Source of the DNA: an uncultured Treponema sp.
GTDB taxonomy: Bacteria; Spirochaetota; Spirochaetia; Treponematales; Treponemataceae
Direction: 5' to 3'
DNA length: 18,865 bases
Assembly: GCA_937902445.1 (NCBI GenBank)
Contig: CALELJ010000286.1
Coordinates: forward strand, 1-18,865
The translations under genes were made by a program, and so were the position numbers. The notes beneath the pieces are model-generated. The model was not told the origin of the DNA and searched no databases. It worked only from the letters and a program-made list of their open reading frames with translations. How positions within the stretch are numbered: the first letter of the stretch is position 1; each line of letters begins with the position of its first letter. Of the stretch, positions 6,929 to 13,359 are shown piece by piece.

Positions 6929-7921
6929 TTATTTTGATAATTCATCAATCTGTTTAAGTTCATCTGCGGTAAAGGCTGTCTTTTCGATGCATTTCACGCA
7001 GTCCGTGATCTGGGCCGGGCGGCTTGCTCCTATGAGTACGCTTGTGATGTCATCGTCTTTAAGAATCCAGCTTAAAGCCATCTGGGCAAGCGTCTGACCG
7101 CGGGACTTTGCGATTTCGTTGAGTCCCTTTATCTGTGACAGTCTGTTTCCTGCCAGATCCGATTCGTGAAGGAACGGTGTGTTCTTTCCGATTCTGCTGT
7201 CTGAAGGAATGCCGTTGAGATATCTGTCTGTAAGAAGTCCCTGGTGCAATGGAGAGAAAGTGATTATTCCCTTTCCGTCTGCAGGTGCAGTTTTCTTGAG
7301 ACCGTTGTTTTCAATGGTTCTGTCAAAGATGTTGTATTTGTTCTGGTTGATGATGAACGGTGTCTTCAGCTGGGAAAGTATTGCTGCCGCCTTTTCCATT
7401 GTCGGTCCATCGTAGTTTGAAATTCCTACGTAGAGAGCCTTTCCTGACTTTACGATCTGGTCCAATGCACACATGGTTTCTTCAAGTGGTGTATTTGGAT
7501 CCATGCGGTGGTGATAGAAAATGTCCACGTATTCAAGGCCCATTCTTTTAAGGCTTTGGTCAAGACTTGCAATCAGGTATTTTCTGCTGCCCCAGTCGCC
7601 GTAAGGTCCAGGCCACATCGTGTAGCCGGCTTTTGTTGAAATGATAAGTTCATCCCTGTAGACGCCAAGATCATCCTTGAGTATCCTTCCAAAATTTTCT
7701 TCTGCGGAACCAGGAAGCGGCCCGTAATTGTTTGCAAGGTCAAAATGTGTGATTCCCGCGTCAAAGGCGGTGAAACACATCTGGCGCATGGTTTCAAAGT
7801 CATCATTTGTTCCAAAATTGTGCCATAGACCAAGGGAAACTGCCGGCAGCATTATTCCGGATTTTCCACAGCGGTTGTATCTCATTGTGTCATATCGTTT
7901 TTCAGAAGCAGTGTAGCTCAT
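6929..7921 (-). CDS. gpr: Aldo/keto reductase, YghZ/Gpr type (L-glyceraldehyde 3-phosphate reductase-like)
   Basis: The 330-residue TIM-barrel NADPH-dependent reductase matches the YghZ/Gpr subfamily closely from memory (GKSGIMLPAVSLGLWHNFG, FDLANNYGPLPGSAEENFGR, QSLKRMGLEYVDIFY). This family reduces L-glyceraldehyde 3-phosphate, methylglyoxal and other reactive carbonyls. The catalytic tetrad is D61, Y66, K97 and H138. The coenzyme-binding end is visible as VLIGASRPAQI. The start at 7921 has GGAGG six to ten bases upstream. It is the first gene of the operon with the iron alcohol dehydrogenase, read from a MerR-type promoter in the divergent intergenic region. The context supports detoxification of aldehydes or redox balancing. 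Confidence 0.9.
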   Translation of the reverse strand: MSYTASEKRYDTMRYNRCGKSGIMLPAVSLGLWHNFGTNDDFETMRQMCFTAFDAGITHFDLANNYGPLPGSAEENFGRILKDDLGVYRDELIISTKAGYTMWPGPYGDWGSRKYLIASLDQSLKRMGLEYVDIFYHHRMDPNTPLEETMCALDQIVKSGKALYVGISNYDGPTMEKAAAILSQLKTPFIINQNKYNIFDRTIENNGLKKTAPADGKGIITFSPLHQGLLTDRYLNGIPSDSRIGKNTPFLHESDLAGNRLSQIKGLNEIAKSRGQTLAQMALSWILKDDDITSVLIGASRPAQITDCVKCIEKTAFTADELKQIDELSK

Positions 7922-7938
7922 CCTTATCCTCCATATTA

Positions 7939-7987
7939 ATATTACTACCTCAAGTCAACTTGAACTCAAGGGAATTTGTGATAAAAT
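7939..7987. promoter_or_regulatory. Divergent MerR-type promoter/operator between gpr and merR
   Basis: On the reverse strand, TTGAGT (7964-7969) and TAATAT (7939-7944) are 19 bases apart, the long spacer typical of promoters activated by MerR proteins. The spacer holds the inverted repeat TCAAGT-N2-ACTTGA within a wider imperfect dyad of form CCTnnAGT...ACTnnAGG. On the forward strand, TTGAAC (7960-7965) and TAAAAT (7982-7987), 16 bases apart, form the merR promoter, whose -35 box lies in the operator. Autoregulation follows from this layout. Confidence 0.75.
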
Positions 7988-8011
7988 ATGGTTAATATTT
8001 TGGAGTAGATT

Positions 8012-8419
8012 ATGTATTCAATTAAAGACATGTCAGAGAAATTCAATCTTCCATCTTCTGCCTTAAGGTATTATGAAGAAATAGGTCTCCTTGAAAATGT
8101 AGAGCATCTGAATGGATATCACAGGATTTATACCGAAGCTCACGTTGACCGGCTTAACGCCATTGAATGTTTTAAGAAGGCTGGTCTACCGTTAAAGGAA
8201 ATAAAACTGTTCTTTGAGTATGAAAAGAACATGCAGAAAAACTCACAGAATATTCTTGAAATGATGATGGAACAAAAAAAGAAAACTGAAAAAGAAATAA
8301 AGGACCTTAAGGCAGGTCTTGCTCACCTTGAGAAGAAAATCAAATACTATTCGATTGTTGACGATGCTGTGAAAAGCGGGGAAAAAATTCCTTCATGGCA
8401 GGAAGTCATAGGAAAATAA
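8012..8419 (+). CDS. MerR family transcriptional regulator, AdhR/NmlR-like carbonyl sensor
   Basis: The 135-residue protein has a MerR winged helix-turn-helix at about 1-70 (YSIKDMSEKFNLPSSALRYYEEIGLL, GYHRIY), followed by a long coiled coil at about 75-115 that forms the dimer. There is no metal-binding cysteine loop. A single cysteine, C53 in ECFKKAGLPL, aligns with the conserved cysteine of AdhR (C52 in Bacillus subtilis), which is alkylated by formaldehyde or methylglyoxal. GGAG upstream fixes the ATG at 8012. It is divergent from an aldo/keto reductase and an alcohol dehydrogenase, the same kind of targets as in the AdhR regulon. I infer that it turns on this operon under aldehyde stress and controls itself. 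The effector is not shown by the sequence. Confidence 0.9.
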   Translation: MYSIKDMSEKFNLPSSALRYYEEIGLLENVEHLNGYHRIYTEAHVDRLNAIECFKKAGLPLKEIKLFFEYEKNMQKNSQNILEMMMEQKKKTEKEIKDLKAGLAHLEKKIKYYSIVDDAVKSGEKIPSWQEVIGK

Positions 8420-8421
8420 AA

Positions 8422-8862
8422 CTACCTTGTGATTGGAATCCGTTCTTCATATTTTTTCAGTTCCGCGGAAATTTCTTCTTTAGAATGAAAGTCGCCTTCA
8501 TTGATTCCGGGACAATGAATTTTTTCTGCATCCCAGGATTCTCTGTCAGTGACAATTTTTGTCCAGAAAGGGTAGGTGCTGCATTGTACGGGCCGTGCAG
8601 AATAGCACTGGCACCCTGGAATTGAAGGATCCCAGAAAATGCAGTCGTCTGTTTCTGGATTTGAATGCATTGTTTTCAGACAAAGGTATTCCTTGCCATC
8701 TGCGTTTTCTATCCACTGGCAGTAGACTTTTATGAACTGTTCTTCAGTAAGTTCCGCCCATGAAGCAAGACGGGCAAGGTCATCTTTTGAAAGCATGACG
8801 ACCCCACCTTTAAAACGGCAGCATAGTGAACATCCATTGCATGAAAATTTTACAGCATCCAT
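8422..8862 (-). CDS. YkgJ family cysteine cluster protein
   Basis: The 146-residue soluble protein has the YkgJ/CxxCxxCC family pattern: C8-C11-C14-C15 (CNGCSLCC) at the N-terminus, then C74, C84, C86 and C94 in DCIFWDPSIPGCQCYSARPVQC with the family's RP-QC-PFW ending. The cysteines probably bind zinc or an Fe-S cluster. The biochemical role of the family is poorly defined. The gene is 15 bases behind dgt and likely co-transcribed with it (ribosome site GGCGGA). Its stop codon is only two bases from the stop of the convergent merR gene. Confidence 0.88.
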   Translation of the reverse strand: MDAVKFSCNGCSLCCRFKGGVVMLSKDDLARLASWAELTEEQFIKVYCQWIENADGKEYLCLKTMHSNPETDDCIFWDPSIPGCQCYSARPVQCSTYPFWTKIVTDRESWDAEKIHCPGINEGDFHSKEEISAELKKYEERIPITR

Positions 8863-8877
8863 TTTGTTCCGCCTGAA

Positions 8878-10158
8878 TTAAAATCCAACGATTTCATTGA
8901 AAGCCTGGATTGCAAACTGGTCGCTCATTCCGCTTATGAATTCGATGATGCATTTTTCCCAGCTTTCATTGTCGTTTACGTCAAAGACCTGGAGGGTTTT
9001 CACATGCATGATGTTTTTCTTTGCTGCATCATAATTGGAATATTTAATGAGCCAGTTGCTGAAGGTTTTTGCAATCTTAGGCATGTACCTGAGCACCTGT
9101 TCGACCCTTCCATTCTGTGCATAGACCTGCAGTTTCATGAGAGTCCTGAAGATGGTGCCGAGGATGTTTTCCGCATATCGTGCAAATTCCTCCAGACGCC
9201 AGTTTTTGTAGATGTTGGCATAGCTGAACCGCTTGAGTTCCGAGATGAACCTGTAATATGGTTCGCTGAAACAAAGACCTTTCTCCGGTGAACTCTGCTC
9301 GCAAAGGTCTACTATCATGTCATTGATGAGAACCGTAGTGTTGACTGCACGGCCGGAACGATAGACACCGTTTGTTGTGTGCGATGAGTATTTTTTGTTT
9401 GGACCAAAACCAAGGGTAGCTCCGACAATTTCACGAAGCTGACGGTAGGCCGCCATGTCAAGAATGTGATAGCTTCTTGCATCCTCAATGTCACGACCAA
9501 GAAAAGAAACCTTGTCTGCAACTTTCACGATGCAGCCTTCCCATGTGTACGGCGAAACTACACCAGGTCTTTTTATTGAGTAGAGTTCGATGGCTTCGTC
9601 TCGCGGCTTTAGTCCCTGCTGGTCAACCTCGCCACAGTGGCAGATAAGTCCGTCGCGTACGGCGTAGGTCAGGTCAAGGTTTGTTCCGTAGCCTTCCGGA
9701 TCCTGAAGGGTTTCAATGAAGTCCGCAAAGAAAAGACTGTTGCGTTCATGCCAGAATTTTTTTGGAGCATTGATACCTTCCTTCTGGTTTGAAATCAGTT
9801 TGTTAAGGATGTCCTCTCCAGTGTGTCCGAAAGGCGCATGGCCAATGTCGTGTCCGATTGCGATTGCTTCCGTAAGTTCACGGTTGAGTCCAAGATGCTT
9901 TGCGATTGTTGTGCTTACACTTGCAACGTGATTCACGTGTTCGATTCGTGTGCAGATGTGGTCATTTTGTGGAGCATAGAAAACCTGGGTCTTGTGCTTG
10001 AGTCTTCTGTAGGCTTCGCAGTGAAGGATGCGCGTGTAGTCCCTTTCGAATTCCGAACGTATTCCGTTTCTGCTATAAAGTGAGCTTTCACGCTTGATGC
10101 AGTTTTCCCATTTTTGATTTTTTTCGTCACACCGTACATTTACAAAGGAATCTTTCAT
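8878..10158 (-). CDS. dgt: Deoxyguanosinetriphosphate triphosphohydrolase (dGTPase)
   Basis: The 426-residue HD-domain hydrolase splits dNTPs, classically dGTP, into nucleoside and triphosphate and so adjusts the nucleotide pool. The metal-binding HD residues are H74 (RIEHVNHVASV), H103-D104 (GHDIGHAPFGHTGE) and D215 (VKVADKVSFLGRD). The substrate-pocket segment HCEAYRRLKHKTQVF precedes them. The open frame runs on to 10629, but that would overlap the threonine aldolase gene and reads as noise. The ATG at 10158 starts just before the family's usual N-terminus. This ATG has no ribosome site, and a TATAAT box ends only six bases upstream, so the mRNA is probably leaderless. Length fits the shorter dGTPase-like subfamily. 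Some of these act on other dNTPs, so the substrate is not certain. Confidence 0.9.
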   Translation of the reverse strand: MKDSFVNVRCDEKNQKWENCIKRESSLYSRNGIRSEFERDYTRILHCEAYRRLKHKTQVFYAPQNDHICTRIEHVNHVASVSTTIAKHLGLNRELTEAIAIGHDIGHAPFGHTGEDILNKLISNQKEGINAPKKFWHERNSLFFADFIETLQDPEGYGTNLDLTYAVRDGLICHCGEVDQQGLKPRDEAIELYSIKRPGVVSPYTWEGCIVKVADKVSFLGRDIEDARSYHILDMAAYRQLREIVGATLGFGPNKKYSSHTTNGVYRSGRAVNTTVLINDMIVDLCEQSSPEKGLCFSEPYYRFISELKRFSYANIYKNWRLEEFARYAENILGTIFRTLMKLQVYAQNGRVEQVLRYMPKIAKTFSNWLIKYSNYDAAKKNIMHVKTLQVFDVNDNESWEKCIIEFISGMSDQFAIQAFNEIVGF

Positions 10159-10164
10159 AAGTAT

Positions 10165-10216
10165 ATTATAGTATGTACTCTCTAAAAATTGCAATTTTAG
10201 GGATGGCAGGTATAGA
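10165..10216. promoter_or_regulatory. Divergent promoters of dgt and ltaE sharing one TTGCAA -35 box
   Basis: TTGCAA at 10189-10194 is self-complementary and can act as the -35 box in both directions. Reverse: 18 bases to TATAAT (10165-10170) for dgt. Forward: 16 bases to TATAGA (10211-10216) for the threonine aldolase. The box lies in a near-perfect larger dyad, CTAAAA-A-TTGCAA-TTTTAG. Confidence 0.6.
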
Positions 10217-10239
10217 TTTCTTTGTTCTGGAGTAAAAAA

Positions 10240-11265
10240 ATGTTGTATTTTGTAAATGATTATTGTGAAGGTGCCCATCCTAAAGTTCTTGAAAAGCTTG
10301 TTGAAACAAACATGGAAAAGCTTTCCGGCTACGGAACTGATACATATACTGAAAGTGCAAAAAAGAAAATCGCGGCTGCCTGTGGTTGTCCTGATGCCCA
10401 GGTGATTTTTCTTACAGGCGGAACTCAGACAAACCAGGTTGTTATCGATACAATCTGTCGCGATTATGAGGGAGTTGTGTCTGCCACTACTGGTCATGTT
10501 ACCTGTCACGAGGCAGGTGCGATAGAATTTTCCGGCCACAAGGTACTTACGACAGAGACAAAGGAAGCAAAGGTAGTCGCTTCTGGGCTTAAGAAAATGC
10601 TTGCGGATTTTTTTGCCGACGAAAACCACGAGCAGATGGTGTTCCCTGGAATGTGCTACATAAGCCAGCCTACCGAGTTTGGAACCCTGTATTCAAAAAA
10701 GGAACTTGAGGACATTTCATCCGTCTGCCACGAATTCAACATTCCGCTATATCTTGATGGAGCCCGTCTTGGATACGCCCTTGCAGCAAAGGAAAACGAT
10801 GCCACTATGGAAGACATTGCACGCCTGTGCGACATCTTTTACATCGGCGGAACAAAGGTAGGCGCACTCTGCGGAGAAGCACTGGTTTTCACAAAGAAGA
10901 ACATGCCTGCCCATTACGTAGCACAGGTAAAACAGCACGGAGCTCTTGTAGCAAAGGGACGTCTTAATGGAATCCAGTTTGACACCCTTTTCACAGACGG
11001 CCTTTACTTTGACATTGCAAAAAATGCCATCGAAACTGCAGCCCTAATAAAGTCTGAACTCAAAAAGAAGAACTATGTTTTCTACATTGATTCACCGACA
11101 AACCAGATTTTCGTTGTACTTGAAAATGAACAGTACAGGAAGCTGTCTGAAAAAGTTGCCGTAAGTTTCTGGGAAAAATACGATGACAGTCACACTGTCA
11201 TCCGCATTGCTACAAGCTGGGCAACAACCATGGATGACGTAAAAAAGCTCTGCGAAATTTTATAA
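10240..11265 (+). CDS. ltaE: Low-specificity L-threonine aldolase / beta-eliminating lyase family PLP enzyme
   Basis: The 341-residue fold-type I PLP enzyme cleaves L-threonine and allo-threonine to glycine and acetaldehyde. The Schiff-base lysine is K206 in FYIGGTKVGALCGE. D173 and R176 in YLDGARLGYA contact the cofactor and substrate, and the histidine stretch GHVTCHEAGAIE (H86, H90) stacks on the PLP ring. FLTGGTQTNQ at 57-66 holds the phosphate. The ATG at 10240 is chosen because GGAG lies seven bases upstream; a TTG at 10222 in the same frame lies before this ribosome site. The product acetaldehyde could be a substrate of the aldehyde-reducing operon nearby, but this link is speculative. 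The related phenylserine aldolases cannot be fully excluded. Confidence 0.88.
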   Translation: MLYFVNDYCEGAHPKVLEKLVETNMEKLSGYGTDTYTESAKKKIAAACGCPDAQVIFLTGGTQTNQVVIDTICRDYEGVVSATTGHVTCHEAGAIEFSGHKVLTTETKEAKVVASGLKKMLADFFADENHEQMVFPGMCYISQPTEFGTLYSKKELEDISSVCHEFNIPLYLDGARLGYALAAKENDATMEDIARLCDIFYIGGTKVGALCGEALVFTKKNMPAHYVAQVKQHGALVAKGRLNGIQFDTLFTDGLYFDIAKNAIETAALIKSELKKKNYVFYIDSPTNQIFVVLENEQYRKLSEKVAVSFWEKYDDSHTVIRIATSWATTMDDVKKLCEIL

Positions 11266-11284
11266 AAGTACGGTTGCAAATCCG

Positions 11285-11680
11285 TCATTCAACATCAACT
11301 CCACAATCCCGGCATAGGCTTATAAGTTTTTTGTCGACAGTCAGGAGAGTGGAGGCGTTGCGCCTTGCAAGAATAAGATAGGACATGTCATAGGTACTGT
11401 GGCCAAGTCGTGCTGCCTCGTGGAGAATTTCCAGGGAACAATCAGCTGTGCTTTCGTAGCTGTCCACCAGCTGGAAAATGTAGGCCAAGGTCAGTTTTGC
11501 GTTCTGCATGTCCACATAACCTGCCTTTACGTAAAGCCATATAGTGTTTGTGACCTCATTCTGGAAAAGGGATGGAGCTATGACTTCTTGAGCATTCTCA
11601 AGTATTTCCCTGTAATGCTCATATTTTTTTCCTTTGAAGGCAATTTCAAAGGCGGCGCTTGCATCTATTACGACTTTCAT
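11285..11680 (-). CDS. vapC: PIN-domain ribonuclease toxin, VapC type
   Basis: This 131-residue PIN-domain protein is a predicted toxin that cleaves RNA, usually a tRNA or rRNA. The four acidic metal ligands are all present: D6 (VVIDASAAFE), E42 (QNEVTNTI), D98 (STYDMSYL) and D116 (TVDKKL), so it should be active. The ATG at 11680 is chosen because it starts the PIN fold directly and overlaps the antitoxin stop by four bases (11677-11680), the classic translational coupling of such pairs. The frame could extend to 11749 but that would run deep into the antitoxin gene. Its end lies 19 bases from the convergent threonine aldolase gene with no terminator seen between them. Confidence 0.88.
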   Translation of the reverse strand: MKVVIDASAAFEIAFKGKKYEHYREILENAQEVIAPSLFQNEVTNTIWLYVKAGYVDMQNAKLTLAYIFQLVDSYESTADCSLEILHEAARLGHSTYDMSYLILARRNASTLLTVDKKLISLCRDCGVDVE

Positions 11681-11958
11681 GAAGATAAAAGCCCCTCTGA
11701 TATTCCGTGGTTGCTTTCCCTGTCGCCTCTGATCAGGTCTGCTGCACAAGGTGCTTCTGGAGGCAGCGTGATTGAAGTTGCAGCCATAGTACTCAATACC
11801 TTGCGGCGTCTAAGCTGGTTTTCATTTTCCGCAGGAACAAGCTGCTTTTTCAGCATGTAGATAGTCTGCTGGGTGATACTGCGGTTTTCTGTTTCTGCTA
11901 CCATGGCAAGCATTTCGTAGAGTTTGTTTGGAAATTCTCGTACCTGCAACAATGACAT
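11677..11958 (-). CDS. vapB: Antitoxin, VapB/FitA-like with ribbon-helix-helix N-terminus
   Basis: The 93-residue protein has an N-terminal DNA-binding domain that reads as ribbon-helix-helix (LLQVREFPNKLYEMLAMVAE then RSITQQTIYML). The flexible C-terminus ends in a DLIRGDRE motif typical of FitA/VapB antitoxins, which wraps the toxin. The ATG at 11958 is preceded by a strong GGAGG; an ATG at 12006 upstream would start before the predicted transcript start and is rejected. The promoter contains a perfect inverted repeat, so autorepression by the VapBC complex is expected. Confidence 0.87.
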   Translation of the reverse strand: MSLLQVREFPNKLYEMLAMVAETENRSITQQTIYMLKKQLVPAENENQLRRRKVLSTMAATSITLPPEAPCAADLIRGDRESNHGISEGLLSS

Positions 11959-11979
11959 GTCGGCCTCCTTTGAAGTATT

Positions 11980-12016
11980 TGTATGCAAATTTACTTCTTT
12001 TTGCATACATTGTCAA
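11980..12016 (-). promoter_or_regulatory. vapBC promoter with inverted-repeat operator
   Basis: TTGACA (12011-12016, reverse strand) and TAAATT (11988-11993) are 17 bases apart. The arms TGTATGCAAA (11980-11989) and TTTGCATACA (12000-12009) are perfect 10-base complements separated by 10 bases; one covers part of the -10 box and start point, the other the spacer next to the -35 box. This is the expected site for autorepression. Confidence 0.8.
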
Positions 12017-12042
12017 ACTTTTTTGCTTGGTTTTTGCAATTC

Positions 12043-12918
12043 TCATTTCCAGCTGCTGATTTCTACGGAACTTTCGATTTTTTCCTCTTCCTCGTCTGGG
12101 AGGAATGAAAAGATGTCAAATCCACAGCGTTGTTCAACTTCGTCGGTGGTTACGCAGTAGTCCCAGATTGTTCCCTCGCATTTGGTATTTGGCATTATGA
12201 AACTTATGGCATTTGTTGTTCCGGCTGAATCCTGTGCTAGAATGGATTTGAAAAAATATTCCGGGACTGCGACCTGATTGGCACCTATAGTCTTATACTC
12301 GCCGGCATTTTTTTCCAGGACAGGACCTGTTACAACAATTACTTTTCCAAATCTGTCGGCCCATTTTCGGACCTGGGATTCAAGCTGCTGCCACATTCCG
12401 CGGTTGAATGCAGGAGCCTGAGGTGTCATGTTGCTCATGTAAAAACTTTCACTGCAGCTTTCCTTGTTCCATTCCATATCCGCTGCAGGTGCAAGATGTC
12501 CACGGTCATAGCCTGATTTTTTATAGTCGCTTAAATCTGCGGAACCTGTTGTTATGGAAGGATCCGGCCTGAAGTCGTTGCTTCTTCCTGTTACAGCCTC
12601 AAGTTCTTCACGGGTCAGGATGTATGCAACCCATTCCGCATCTTCGTAGCTTTCCCTGTAGCAGAGGGTGAATCCTTTGTAAGTGTGTATTTCGTGGTCA
12701 TCGTTGTTTGCCGGATCTCTGTCATTTCCATTGCAGACTGGAAGTGCGTTTGCTTCATCAAAAAATTCCGTTGTGATTTCTTCTTTTACAGGCGGAACTG
12801 TTGCTGCGTCCCTTGCTGAAGCTTCAAAGGCGGTTGTTTCCATGGGATTAATTTTGACTGCCCAGACGATTGCAATGAATATGAAAAGTGAAATTAAAAG
12901 CAGAAAGAATTTTTTCAT
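12043..12918 (-). CDS. DNA/RNA non-specific endonuclease (NUC1 family), exported or membrane-anchored
   Basis: The 291-residue protein starts with MKK and a hydrophobic segment at 4-21, a signal peptide or membrane anchor without a clear cleavage site or lipobox. The catalytic part shows the DRGH motif at 138-141 (YDRGHLAPAADM, H141 as general base) and the metal-binding asparagine N172 in FNRGMWQQLE, after FYMSNMTPQ. These are hallmarks of the beta-beta-alpha-metal nucleases. The family degrades DNA and RNA without sequence preference. Outside the cytoplasm this would serve nutrient scavenging or escape from DNA traps; which one is not visible. GGAG precedes the ATG. No immunity gene is adjacent, consistent with an exported enzyme. 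The gene lies directly behind the tRNA-Arg terminator, and no promoter of its own is obvious. Confidence 0.88.
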   Translation of the reverse strand: MKKFFLLLISLFIFIAIVWAVKINPMETTAFEASARDAATVPPVKEEITTEFFDEANALPVCNGNDRDPANNDDHEIHTYKGFTLCYRESYEDAEWVAYILTREELEAVTGRSNDFRPDPSITTGSADLSDYKKSGYDRGHLAPAADMEWNKESCSESFYMSNMTPQAPAFNRGMWQQLESQVRKWADRFGKVIVVTGPVLEKNAGEYKTIGANQVAVPEYFFKSILAQDSAGTTNAISFIMPNTKCEGTIWDYCVTTDEVEQRCGFDIFSFLPDEEEEKIESSVEISSWK

Positions 12919-12945
12919 TTAAGTTCTCCATGAAATTAAAAAGGC

Positions 12946-12973
12946 AAAAAAAAAGCTCCCTCAAAGAGGAAGC
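12946..12973 (-). terminator. Rho-independent terminator of tRNA-Arg
   Basis: On the reverse strand GCTTCCTC and GAGGGAGC form an 8-bp stem (one G-U) with a TTT loop, followed directly by nine T. It begins four bases after the tRNA 3' end. Confidence 0.9.
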
Positions 12974-12976
12974 AAG

Positions 12977-13051
12977 TGACGCTTGGCGGACTCGAACTGC
13001 CGACCCTCTGCTTAGAAGGCAGATGCTCTAATCCAGCTGAGCTAAAGCGCC
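12977..13051 (-). tRNA. tRNA-Arg (anticodon TCT)
   Basis: The reverse strand folds as a full cloverleaf. Acceptor arms are GGCGCTT and AAGCGTC with one G-U pair; the D arm is GCTCAGCTGGATTAGAGC; the anticodon stem is TCTGC/GCAGA around CTTCTAA with anticodon TCT; the T arm includes GTTCGAGTC. The discriminator is A, and CCA is not encoded. It reads AGA codons. Confidence 0.95.
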
Positions 13052-13061
13052 AGGTGAAGTT

Positions 13062-13090
13062 AATATACAGGATAAATTATTTTGTTGCAA
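13062..13090 (-). promoter_or_regulatory. Promoter of tRNA-Arg
   Basis: On the reverse strand TTGCAA (13085-13090) and TATATT (13062-13067) are 17 bases apart, with the -10 box ending 10 bases before the mature tRNA 5' end. Confidence 0.7.
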
Positions 13091-13133
13091 GGGGGGAGTG
13101 TGTTTTTATTACCGCAATGGATTGAAAGATGTG

Positions 13134-13185
13134 TCAGAGGGGACAGACCCCTATATCTCTCAGAGGGGACAGACCCCTATATCTC
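13134..13185. repeat. Two tandem copies of a 26-bp hairpin repeat
   Basis: Copies at 13134-13159 and 13160-13185 are identical. Each contains AGGGGACAGACCCCT, a small hairpin (AGGGG/CCCCT). The tail of the second copy, GACCCCTAT, can also pair with ATAGGGTC just after it. This type of GGGGACAGACCCC unit resembles dispersed REP-like elements. Function is unknown. Confidence 0.8.
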
Positions 13186-13194
13186 ATAGGGTCC

Positions 13195-13264
13195 CTGAGC
13201 GTAGTCGAAGTGATACAGGGGACAGGATGCTTCGACTGGCTCAGCAATCCTGAGCTGAACTCAG
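13195..13264. repeat. Inverted repeat of the CTGAG...TCGAAG type with a second small hairpin
   Basis: CTGAGCGTAGTCGAAG (13195-13210) pairs imperfectly with CTTCGACTGGCTCAG (13230-13244). A further hairpin CTGAG-CTGAA-CTCAG follows at 13250-13264. The motif resembles dispersed intergenic palindromes known from many bacterial genomes. Together with the tandem repeats it fills most of the 308-base gene-free stretch 13052-13359; the rest is the tRNA and suf promoters. Confidence 0.7.
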
Positions 13265-13301
13265 CAACCACCAGTCAATGGGGGGCAAAAAAAGGCGTCC
13301 T

Positions 13302-13345
13302 TTGATTTTTTTGATTAATTTTAGTATATTTATTTCGACTAAAAT
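13302..13345 (+). promoter_or_regulatory. sufCBD promoter with overlapping inverted repeat
   Basis: TTGATT (13302-13307) and TATATT (13325-13330) are 17 bases apart. The arms ATTTTAGT (13318-13325) and ACTAAAAT (13338-13345), separated by 12 bases, enclose the -10 box and the start point, the position of a repressor site. An iron or Fe-S sensing repressor (Rrf2 or Fur class) is a reasonable guess, but the site does not match a consensus I can name with confidence. Confidence 0.6.
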
Positions 13346-13359
13346 AATAGGGAATTAAT

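Noticed and set aside
6907..6963. Start of the alcohol dehydrogenase at 6963
   Set aside because: The extra 19 residues would overlap the aldo/keto reductase gene; AAGGAG in front of the ATG at 6906 and the family N-terminus decide for the shorter form.
10222..10239. TTG start of the threonine aldolase at 10222
   Set aside because: It lies at the predicted transcription start and before the GGAG ribosome site; the ATG at 10240 is well spaced.
10159..10629. Upstream extension of the dgt reading frame to 10629
   Set aside because: It overlaps the threonine aldolase gene on the other strand, reads as low-quality protein, and lies upstream of the predicted transcription start; the ATG at 10158 fits the family N-terminus.
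11681..11749. Longer VapC starting at 11749
   Set aside because: It would overlap the antitoxin gene by over 70 bases and add a non-PIN segment; the four-base overlap at 11677-11680 is the normal arrangement.
11924..12160. Forward 78-codon frame across the vapBC promoter
   Set aside because: It runs antisense over the operator and two supported genes and has no ribosome site or protein-like features.
13134..13185. Short CRISPR array
   Set aside because: The two copies are directly adjacent with no spacers, and no cas gene is present.
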